A stretch of 64,000 nt of DNA from Fistularia commersonii (taxonomy: Eukaryota > Chordata > Actinopteri > Syngnathiformes > Fistulariidae): positions 22,301,258 to 22,365,257 of the forward strand of contig JBBMNZ010000001.1 in assembly GCA_037954325.1 (NCBI GenBank), written 5' to 3'. The translations under genes were made by a program, and so were the position numbers. The notes below the pieces were generated by a model. The model was not told the origin of the DNA. It did no database searches and worked only from the letters and a program-made list of their open reading frames with translations. Shown here in pieces: positions 1-9,618 of this stretch (position 1 is its first letter; every line of letters starts with the position of its first letter).

Positions 1-1655
1 TACGATGGTACCGCAGATTTATTTATTATTCCTCCTTGTTCACTGGTCCACAAAAGCTTGCAGATCCAATTCATACAGTGCACGAATGCACCGATATATC
101 CAGCTGTCTGTTACCTTGAATGAAATCAATGCCAGTCATGTGATTCAGTTTCATTTTAAAGATACACAAGGCCAGATCACATACTTTTTATAATGTCATG
201 ATGCTTCATTACATGGTCATTGTCTAAAAAGGTCATAGTCAAATACATGAAGTGGAGCTAAGGGTTGCATAGTTGCCTCTCTGCTGAAGGGAAAGGAATA
301 GCAAGGTAGCATCAAATGTAATTTCAACACACTATTTGACTTAATGTACTTTCCGTTACTGAAAGCAGCAAAATCAACACATAGCTTTAAATCCAATTCT
401 CACTGGCTTTTTCTGTGCACATCTGAATACAAAAAGAAGGTCCGGGTGCAAGCGACTAAAAAGTCAGACATTTCTCCTGCCAGGTTTTGTGTTCAGCTAT
501 GTTTAATATACAGGTCGACACAAATACCTCCTGTAAAATTTAGTTGCAAACAGATATTAGCTGTCAATGGGCATAATGGGTATCTCTGTGGGGAATGTTA
601 TTGCCGTTAGAGGATGAAGCTGCTTCAGGTTAAGTCACTTAGCCATCATCAGCCCACCGACCTTGGGTAAAAGTGCATCTTTAGTCATTTATAGGACATT
701 TATGTCAGGTAGTAAGGCTTTGAGTGATATTTAGTAACTCATGTGTTCACACACAACATACATACATGCAAGTATAGAAGTCAGATCAAGTCTGTATATG
801 GACTTCATCTTACTTTTTTTTTCCAATCGCGACAATCAAATCAGTGTCATGCGGTTGGCAACTTGGCAAACTCATTGCTTATCAACCCTGTCTGAGTAGA
901 TCGTAATGGATAATTGAATCGTGCCAGTCAGAGTGCTGTTCATGCCCTTCTACTTTACTTTAAAACAGAAAGTTTTGCCATCTTTTTTTTTTTACTATAA
1001 TCTACCGTGGACACACCTGGAGAATGAATATTTAACCCTGCAATGGTAAGGACAGGACAGGACGGACTTGCTTAATTCTATTCATGCTGTGTTTAATGAT
1101 CTATGTTTCACAGAAATTCTCTGATATTTTCTGTGTCCTGAAATAGATAAATACTTGAGTGAACGACCCCCTACCCCAAGGCCCTACGTGATACCACAAA
1201 GTGGACAAGTTTAACGACATAACAAAAAACTATTGGATAGAATTAAGAGACCTTTGCCTTCTGTTTTATACTTCATTAGCTGGGTGAAAAGGATGTTGCA
1301 TCCAAAGAAAGTTGTGATTTGCTAATGAAACCAGAATTAATTAGCTCCTGAACCTTCAATCACCCCTGGTATCAACCGTCATTAATAAACCCACTCCTAT
1401 GAAGGTTAAGCCTACAAATATCTTCCTTTTATTAAGCTATCAAAACAAACGACAATCATAATCATTCACCGTTTTGTCTTATCTTCATATCCACCTCATA
1501 GGCTTGTATGCTGCTGATGAATGGAGTCAACCTTAGTAATAGAAAAACAATGCATTTTTTTGAATGTTTGAGCTTAGCGGAGAAAAATTAATTAATCTTT
1601 CAATGACTATTGAACATCCACACTATCTTCAGAAGCCTAAAACTGTCTGACCCAC
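1..1655. other. kcnk10 intron, no other feature seen
   Basis: AT-rich sequence downstream (on the minus strand) of kcnk10 exon 2. I looked for the next exon (selectivity-filter block TIGYGN, SAFFFAGT) on the minus strand and did not find it. Short open frames here have no recognisable content. Confidence 0.6.
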
Positions 1656-2092
1656 CTTTATTAGAGCTTCCAGTTCGTTAGGGGTGACACAGGGATGCCT
1701 CGCCAGGAAGGAAGCCTTCTCCAGTGTGATGCTGGTCTTCTGGTTGCTCTCGAAGGGCTGCTCCAGAGCCCTGAATGCCAGACCTCCACACACCAGATAG
1801 AGGACAACCACAATGAAGACTGCAAGCACCGTCTTCCACTTCATCACAGAGTGAAGTGCCGCAGCTGTTCCGTCACAACTGGCATCCATGCTGGCCACCA
1901 CGCTGGCCGAACGGGAAGAGATGGACAGTCGGGGCAGTGGACAGTGACCGTTGCTTTTTGGGTCACAACCCATTGGGTTCTGCATGGTTGTCACACTGGC
2001 CTGGACTAGGCTTGACTTCACCATGCCAGGCTGGACCTTTTTAGGTGGGACCAAGTTGGTCTGGACCGCCACTAAGGAGGTGGACAAGAAGA
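1656..2092 (-). CDS. kcnk10: kcnk10 coding exon 2 (N-terminal tail, TM1, start of cap)
   Basis: The acceptor is ATCCAG before 2092 and the donor GTGGGT follows 1656. The exon encodes about 146 residues: a variable tail, the conserved PRLSISSR and VMKWKTVLAVF block, a hydrophobic helix (VFIVVVLYLVCGGLAF = TM1), then EQPFES and a helical cap segment containing the cap cysteine (HPCVTP) used for the intersubunit disulfide in K2P dimers. The open frame continues upstream of the acceptor without an ATG, so the true start is in the separate exon at 5.5 kb. Confidence 0.92.
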
Positions 2093-5000
2093 CTGGATTA
2101 TAATATGCATTGTTTATTTTCAATGGAAAGATATGAGGAAATCTGCAAATGATGACCTGTTAGTTGACAACATTAACCTGAAATGCGTCACGGACCGTCT
2201 GAAAAGGATTAGATAAAACCTGTAGATTCCAAAAGATTCCGGATAAATTCCTGGTGCGGGTATGTCTATAAATCCACATCTTTTTTTATCCCTTTTGCTC
2301 TAATCCGACTTGAGCAACAGCTTCCCATGAAATTTATGCGCCAATTACTTTCATGACAGGTTCAGTTTACTCCATGGCTTAAATCAAGTGTGAACTAATA
2401 CCAAGGGGACCCAAGTGAACACAAATATTCTTAAGCATGACTGATGACTGATAATGGCCTCTCGGCATCATTTGCATAAATAAGAAAACAAAATGTAATA
2501 TTAACTCACATGCAAAAGTTTTTTGTTACATTTGCCACCTCAATTATATAGTGAAACTTCCATTATTAAAATACCTTGACCAAATTAAAAAGCATGTTAA
2601 ACTATGTCCGACCTCTCAAAATGAATGACAAAGACCATCCTTTAGAAATCTTATCTCTGTTTTTGTATGACTCTTACATGCTTATATACTGTTTTTATTC
2701 CCGGAAATCTATGCATCTTTTTTTGCATCTCAATATACAAAAAAATTTTTTTTTTGTATTATGATCAGTTTTCATACGTTATTATTCAACTAATTTTTCC
2801 ATCCTTTAATACAATTTTTCTGTAGAACACATTGATGTGGACCTGTTGTATGACCGGTGCAAAGATCGACTATTTGATTGCATATTTTTATATCATGTGT
2901 GATGTAGTGCAGAATTAAAAGAAACAAGATACAATGTGTGTAAGGAAGGGTTTCAATGAAATGGTTCCTATCTGTGTAAGGCATTAAAAGATGATTTATT
3001 TTTTAATCCCTCTTTCATTTCGCCAATTAAACGCTTTTCACTAAACAAGCTATCAATAGAAATGCCTTTGCAGCTGTGCAGAAGGCAGCCCTAACATCTT
3101 CCTATCCTAAGAATTCATTTTGGGCACGGCCCATAAAAGCTATTACTCATATGAAATCTAGCCTCGAGCTCAAACCGGCCACCTCATTACTAATGCAGGA
3201 AACCTCATAGAAATGTATTACTTGTTATTACATGAATGAATAAACCCAGCGCCAGAAATACACCTGATTTAGTCATTTAATTTATTACAAGAAAATATGC
3301 ATGCGGCAAGACAAGCATCTAAAAAACATGGCCACGATCATCGCACCCATTACGGTACAAATTCCCTAACGGTCTTTACAAGAAAGACGATTTTTCTGAT
3401 AGACTATCATTGGATTTTTGATCAGTTTTATGATATCTATAAGCTTGAAGTCGGTCATCAAGTGCCAAATTTTGACTCATTTAATGTTTTAAACACATTG
3501 AATTACCTCCTCAGAGTTTCCGCCTTCAAACCAAATGCCCTCCCAGTCTGATAAAAGTACTACCCTCATTGCTGAGGGTGATGTCGGATACCTGATGTGA
3601 CTCTCAGAGGCAGGAGTAAGCTCTTTTGTTTAATGGGATAGAATAATTTTGCAGATAATGTAAACTGAATGTATGTTCACACACACACAGCCGTTATGAG
3701 TCAAGGGCATCCAGGAAGTGCTTTACTCACTATTCTAGCTGCTATGAATCTTGTTAGCAATTCCATGTATCATGAGTGGATCAATAATGGAAAAGTGATG
3801 TCAGAAGGTGCAAAACTCACACTTTCAATATGCAGTGGGTGCCTCGAAGGGCGGCGGCTGGCTATTTTTAGAACACGGGATGCGTTGGCATGTTTTTTTT
3901 TATGAAAAGGTGAAAGGGTAATAACATAAAATCCTATGTTGTTTTGGGTGCAGTTATAGTTAACACTGCACAACTATTCACAACAAGTAGCAAATTAAAA
4001 CAATCATAACGAGTCTTATTCAGAATTCTTGTCAAAATTTTCTGGTTTTGGCAAGAGTCTTCCTCTTCAGGCTTCTTCCGAGGCTTCTTCGGTTCTGAAG
4101 TTCAGAACCGAGGAAGCCTCTCAGATGTGGGGTGAAACGTCTTCAAGTGAAGAAATGTGAGTCCAGTTGCCAAGACCAGAAGATTTCAACAATAATTCAC
4201 CATGATGCGGACGACCAAAACCAAAACCCTCCACAGACAATCTCTTATTCAGATATTGCTTTGAGGGAAATGGAATAAGTATACAGCGGGACAGGGGCTG
4301 CAAGGGTGGGTCACAAAGCTCTATCAGAATGGTATCCATTAAAGTGATTGAGTAAAACAGTGTAAGTTTCAACATTTTAACTCCCACATGAAAAATAAAA
4401 CTGATGAGCTTAATGGAGTTTCCCATATCTGATTCTTGACATATAGCACTGGTATTCATTTGAAATTCAAAGCACTGAAGCTGGCTCATATTGATTTTTG
4501 TTAACTGAATCAGGCCCAAGTGGAGAGCGTTTTCATGTGATACTATCTGATATTTTTGCTCCGTCCTCTCAGAGGATGTTGGGGGAGGAAAGGTTCATAA
4601 GGATCTCATATTCATAAAAGGGGATGCTCCTCATTTCTGCCAGAAACTGCTGTACAACTTAAAATGACTCAAAATAACTATGATAATCAATATAGGGCAT
4701 CATATCTCTTTCTATGGGAATTGTAACATTGAAATATTTGGTCAGCAGTTCAGACATGTATTGACTGGAAATATGGGCAAAAGAGAGAAATCGAGAATTT
4801 AAAAGAAAAAAAAACAATTGCTGTAGGACTAGTAAACATGAAGAGAAATTAGGGGTTTGCTCAAGCTGGCTCATGGCCCGGTTATTTCCCATGGCACAAG
4901 ACAGGTTGTAGGCGTTTAACTCACCAGCTGAGCCTGACCATACGGCATCAAGCAAACCTAAGCAGCAGCATGCCGAGCAGCACGGCTTCCGGTTAAATAT

Positions 5001-5519
5001 ATACCAAAATAAAATCCCTTGCTTGGAGTCGAGTCTAAGCGGACCGGACTGCTTGCCTCAAAGTGTTTCAGGAGACCAATCAAAAACAAAATAACGCACG
5101 TGTGAAGATATTTTTCACACATTCTGGTTTTTGTTGTTGCAGTATAATCTTAACTTGCCCTCTTTTCCGGTTTGGTGTGGATTATTTCCGCTAGCTTGAT
5201 ATCGCCAGTTAAACGCTCTGGCGGCTCTGCCCTGCACAGCTGAGCTCAAGGATGGAGAATAAAGAAATACCCTCTACCTCTTTGTCTTGAGGCGCTTTTT
5301 TCTTCTCGTTATAGTAACACACAAAAGTGAAATGGCAAAGAAACATCAGCAAAATCACAGGAGAGCGAGCCGTAAAATTGTTGCAGTCATAAGTGTGTTC
5401 AGGCAAAAGCCTTTCAATTTCGTAGATTAAGTTATGCAGCAATCAGAAAGCTGAATTTACCAACCTTGTTCGAGGTCCCAGTTAACTTGTTTTCTTGGGT
5501 TTTCAATTGGAAATTTCAT
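1656..5519 (-). CDS. kcnk10: kcnk10 (TREK-2 two-pore-domain K+ channel), 5' part
   Basis: Plasma-membrane background potassium channel of the TREK group, gated by stretch, lipids, heat and pH in mammals (family knowledge). Two coding exons are visible: 5465-5519 and 1656-2092. They join in phase 1 to give the N-terminal cytoplasmic tail, the first transmembrane helix and the start of the extracellular cap. The order of blocks (MKFPIE start, PRLSISSR, VMKWKT, ALEQPFES) is that of human KCNK10; the LSISSR and EQPFES blocks differ from TREK-1 (KCNK2). Both pore loops and TM2-TM4 are encoded by later exons, which lie at coordinates below 1 (outside the window). The gene is divergent from spata7. 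Duplicate kcnk10 paralogs exist in fish, so an a/b suffix is not assigned. Confidence 0.9.
2093..5464. other. kcnk10 intron 1
   Basis: AT-rich intron with homopolymer runs. Apart from the hairpin-bearing repeat at about 4.06-4.18 kb (separate entry) I see no exon or mobile element in it. Confidence 0.6.
4057..4182 (+). repeat. Dispersed repeat copy A with near-perfect hairpin
   Basis: The segment shares its order of blocks with the reverse complement of 10646-10720 (a CCAGTT/AACTGG block, a TTCTTCAC block and an AAGACG block in the same spacing). It therefore looks like a dispersed repeat rather than unique intron. Its left part, 4080-4099 and 4101-4120, forms an inverted repeat matching at 19 of 20 positions with a one-base spacer. 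Family unassigned; teleost genomes contain many copies of similar sequence (recollection, not searched). Confidence 0.55.
5465..5519 (-). CDS. kcnk10: kcnk10 coding exon 1
   Basis: ATG at 5519-5517 (minus) opens an 18-codon exon beginning MKFPIENPRKQVNWD, almost identical to the start of human KCNK10 isoform 1 (MKFPIETPRKQVNWD). It ends in phase 1 before the donor GTTGGT at 5464-5459. A better-looking GTAAAT four bases further would break the frame into exon 2, so the first donor is chosen. It is too short to stand out as an open reading frame. Confidence 0.88.
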
Positions 5520-8500
5520 CTTTTTCTTTCACTCAATCAAAACGCAGAGAAACGTGTGCGGCGCGATACAAATACAATATTCAAAAACAATGGATTTTTT
5601 CTTTAAATTCGGAGGGCAAAAAAAGAGCAAAAATCACGCAATAACAGGTTCCCGCATCTTCAGGAGAAAAGTATTTGGATGTGAAAATAAGGGAGAAATA
5701 AACGCACACGTAACCGCATTGTCTGAATCCCCTCCTTTTTTCTCTCTCCACCTCGCTCGAACGCGTGGTGTCCGTCTGGCAGGCTCTGCCACTTCAGTCC
5801 TTTCGCTGGGGTTGTCGCAGGACCAAACCACATCCCACCGACTCTTCGACGCACACTTTCAATGGTCCGATCTAGAAACAACCCTCGGAACATATCCAAA
5901 CATGCAACTTTACGCACACGTTGGACCGGCGGAGAGAACAACGGGGAGGGATGCTCTCTCCTCCCTCGGCGCGCTACCTGCTCATCCTCTGCAATTTTTT
6001 CCCTGGATCTTCTGCACAGTCACACCATCTCAATCATTTCCCCGCGTTCCTGTCATCCCTCTCTCAAAATACTCACTCATAGGTTTGTTTTCCTTCCAAA
6101 AGTAGGATTAGAATCGCATCCTTTTGGCAGCAGGCACCGAGCACATGGCGCAGGGCGGCAAGTCAGAGATGTACGCCAAATCAAGAGGTAGATTTAAGCC
6201 ATTACATCATTCTCGTGTCTATGGACCGCTGCATTATTTATGAACTTCCCATATAGCTGTAGAAAAAGTCGCGCTTTATCTATATCATCAGAAGATGCAG
6301 ATGACCATTATGGGAAATGATTTACAATCGATTCCAAGTGTTCACAGGATACAAGAAAAATCATGAGTCCTAAAAGCCTGGGTGCTTTTGATGAATGCGT
6401 TGCCAAATGTTGCACCCTGGCTCAGAGAGGCAAAATAAAACCAGATGTAATGTATTTAGTAAAGCTGTGTATCACCAAAGTCTGGAGTAGCAGGTGCAGA
6501 GTTACAATAATAAGGAAAAAGGGGGAGACAGCCTGCTGCTCAAAACAACGAAATGAAGAAGACACCTAGGGAGTTTTTATTAGACCAAATCAGCTACCTT
6601 GTTGACCGCAGGAGGAAAAAAATCGGAGTCGGTGACCCCAACATCCACACAGAATTGGCCTTAGCACACAGTAGTTGGCCTCACAAGTCCCCCCTGTTTC
6701 CCCTTGGCGTGCTGCACATCAGCTGCCACCTTGAATTTCACAGACCACACAGTACCAGCCTTGGTAACCCACAAAACAGGACATAGCATTTAACAGTATC
6801 AACCCTAGCCACCCGCACAGTAGGTCCCCAGCATGTTTCTTTCCCACCCTGGCCATATTGTACATCAGCCACCCAGTTGAATAGTTGTATCTGCCTTTAA
6901 ATAAGTCAGCACACAGTGACTGGCTACCATTGATTGTCTTCAGGTGAGCTGACCAACAACACAAAACTCCTGCATGGCAATTTGAAACACAAAAAGGGGG
7001 GGCAAGCGCTGGCTGGAACGAACCTCCCCTTGAGATATAAACCATAAGCATTTATTTTTAATGAAGTAATAATTGAAATTGTTCTATATGTCCGTCTAAA
7101 TTAAAACAGTAAAATAAAGTAATATCAGTATATTTCAGTACATCGCAGGATAATATACAGGGTTATGTACAGGACTAATATGTTCTATTCTATGTGAGGT
7201 GTAGATTTCGGAGGCTCGCTGCTGAACTTGGATGTTATTGTTCACTCATGTCTGAGTGAGGTCATAGAGAACTTTGCATGAATTTGAGTCTTTAGAAATC
7301 AAAACTAACACTGACAAACAAAATTGCCATGAAATTACGGTGTGGAGAAGTAATGAAACAAAAGTAACTATGTGGAGGAGCCAAACCGTTGTTCAAAAAG
7401 TTGCTTGTTCCACACAATGACTAAAAAAAAAATTACAATACTATGCTCGTAGATGACGAAAGAGGTCAAAAGTCTATCAAACAATGTGAGGAACACGTCA
7501 GCATTAACAATATGATGCTGACAGAGTTTTCCCATGAATGACAGTTTAATCGCAACTGTTGCACACTGTATTTTTCCACATTGGTCAGTTTCTCACCCTG
7601 GTTATCTTTGTAAATGACTGTTTTGGTTTTAATTATGGTATGTATATGTCACAATCTGCCTTGGTGCACGTGCAACTTGATGTACCCTTTGTTTCATATA
7701 ATGGACACAGGCCTTTGAGATCCTTGTATGACTCAGGGGAGCCAGAGCCAACCAGGTCCTTGTCCATGTCACACATTAGAGACATTTTTAAATTCCAGAA
7801 AGAATCGCAATGCCATCTCAAACAAATAATGGGGTTACTAGTCAAGTCACATTCATATGGGTAAGCAATATTATATGTATTGTTTTTTGTAAATGTAAAC
7901 TGAAACAAATCCATAAAGAGACACATTAAAACATGGACAAGGAAAAAGTAAAGAACCATTGATGAAAAAATAGCAAATAATTGTTAATAAATAAAAAGGG
8001 AGTAATTACTGTTTTGTTTTTAAAATCATGCTCTCCTCAGAAATACATTGTGTACATGCACCCCAGGTCAGGTATGCTCCCCTAAAATGACCAGAACACA
8101 CCAGCAGAAACACAATAGACATTCAACAATTGATGCTAGATTTCTGAAACATTTACAAAATGTATGGGATGGATAATATTGTCCTCTGACAACCTGCCAA
8201 TCACTAATGAAACCAGCTTGGAAACAGGTCAGACAGAAAGCTAAACAGTGAGTTGAAATATGTCACATTCACACCCTGCACACAGAGATGAGAATGCACT
8301 GGTATTAAGGGACCTAGACCCGAGATAGTTGAGGCAATTTGAGAGACACACATTGGGCAGTTTGACAAATGCAGTTAGTTATTTGGAAGTTAATAAGAGT
8401 GTGGACAGATTGCATGGAATTAAATTCATCTGTCTAAACAGCCTTTAACTGACAGGCAGGCAAAGGGCTTTGTACACACCACTGCATTTTATTGCCACTG

Positions 8501-8689
8501 GTAACAATGGACTGTTTCTTTGTTGCTGTTTATTGCCTTCACTGTGACTCCACCTGCCTCAGTCTTTTTGTCCCATGAACAAATTGTGGTTCCAAAAATA
8601 CAGTGTGTCCACATTCATAATCTCTCTGTATTTTAACATAAATTTCCATGGAATAAATGATGCATTCAATATTTTTACAGCTTGTGCTA

Positions 8690-9205
8690 TGCTACACATA
8701 TAAGGGAGAAATCAACAAGATAGTGAGGAAAGCCCACTCGGTGGTGGGACTGAACCTGGACCATCTTCAATCAGTGCTGTCTTTCTTATTCTTGTCCACC
8801 CAGGCCGCACACATCCTGCCTGTTTTTGTTCATTTATTTTTATTCTTGTCACTGCTATTGCCACTCTATTTATATTGTTGTTTTGTTCTGCTTGCGTATT
8901 TTTCACTCTTACTGTTCCTTTGTGTTGTCCATTATTACTCCTGATGTTGTTGCTGCTGTTGTTGTTGTTGCTGTTGTCTTATGTATTTGTGTCTTCTGTC
9001 TCTATTTAAATTCATATTTATTTTACTTTTTTATTTGTTTGACATTATAACTGTTACACTGCTGTGACAAAGGAATTTCCCCAAGTAGAACCAATAAAGT
9101 TTATCTTATCTTATCTTATCTTATCTTATCTTATCTTATCTTATCTTATCTTATCTTATCTTATCTTATCTTATCTTATCTTATCTTATCTTATCTTATC
9201 TTATC
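8690..9205 (+). mobile_element. 5'-truncated L2/CR1-type LINE 3' end with (TTATC)n tail
   Basis: At about 8707-8770 the plus strand reads INKIVRKAHSVVG, matching the C-terminal tail of fish L2-type LINE proteins. A T-rich 3'UTR follows, with the hallmark 'ggaatttcccc...caataaagt' at 9070-9100, and then the terminal simple repeat. The frame is not maintained into a full reverse transcriptase, so this is a dead 3' fragment. The left border is approximate. Clade assignment is from recalled 3'-end style, not a search. Confidence 0.7.
9101..9205 (+). repeat. (TTATC)21 pentanucleotide microsatellite
   Basis: 105 bp of uninterrupted TTATC units directly after the LINE 3' end. It is likely the retrotransposon's own 3' repeat, expanded by slippage. 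It ends where TTATCC breaks the pattern. Probably length-polymorphic. Confidence 0.95.
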
Positions 9206-9602
9206 CTATTTCTCACCATAGTATTTTCAATTGGCATTTATATTTTTTAATCAAAAAATAATTTTTGCTTAACGCATAAATAACAATATCTGTTATTATC
9301 ATTTTAATCTAAACGTACTCCGAAACCGCAGTACATGTTTTCTCTGTCTGCAAGTCCCCTGTACGCAGGAGCGTGATGACGTAGTTATTCATAGCAACCA
9401 GCATGGCGACGGTGAAGCTTTACCCAGCGCCTCATCTTCTTACTAGCTAGCATATGGAGTTTTATTGCATCGACCGGGCACCGCGCCGTGTCAGAAATGT
9501 TTGCAGGAAACGCCCCAGTACTCTCTGAATGTTTCGAGGGTCTGTCATCGATGTCCATGAATATTTCCTTGGAAAATGGGATACGCTGAGTGTTACACTA
9601 GC

Positions 9603-9618
9603 ATGGACTCGAGAACAA
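9603..9618 (+). CDS. spata7: spata7 candidate first coding exon
   Basis: ATG at 9603 gives MDSRT plus one base before the donor GTATGT, resembling the human start MDGSRR in length and phase (both end in phase 1). An in-frame ATG lies upstream at 9576. Sixteen bases is little evidence; the call rests on position, phase and donor. Confidence 0.45.

Larger units (their letters stand above)
5520..9400. other. Intergenic region between divergent kcnk10 and spata7
   Basis: It includes the presumed kcnk10 5'UTR/promoter. The 5.55-6.2 kb part is richer in CG and has overlapping open frames on both strands that resemble no known protein. Around 6.66-6.92 kb a loosely repeated CACAGTR-containing motif occurs four times. 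The 8.69-9.2 kb part is a LINE 3' end (separate entry). Nothing else is recognised. Confidence 0.5.

Noticed and set aside
5554..6191. Overlapping open frames of 65-183 codons on both strands
   Set aside because: No recognisable domain, no family resemblance and no consistent splice structure; probably promoter/5'UTR sequence of kcnk10.
9101..9205. Regular 5-bp repeats considered as a CRISPR-like or other functional array
   Set aside because: No spacers; simple pentanucleotide microsatellite at a LINE 3' end in a vertebrate genome.
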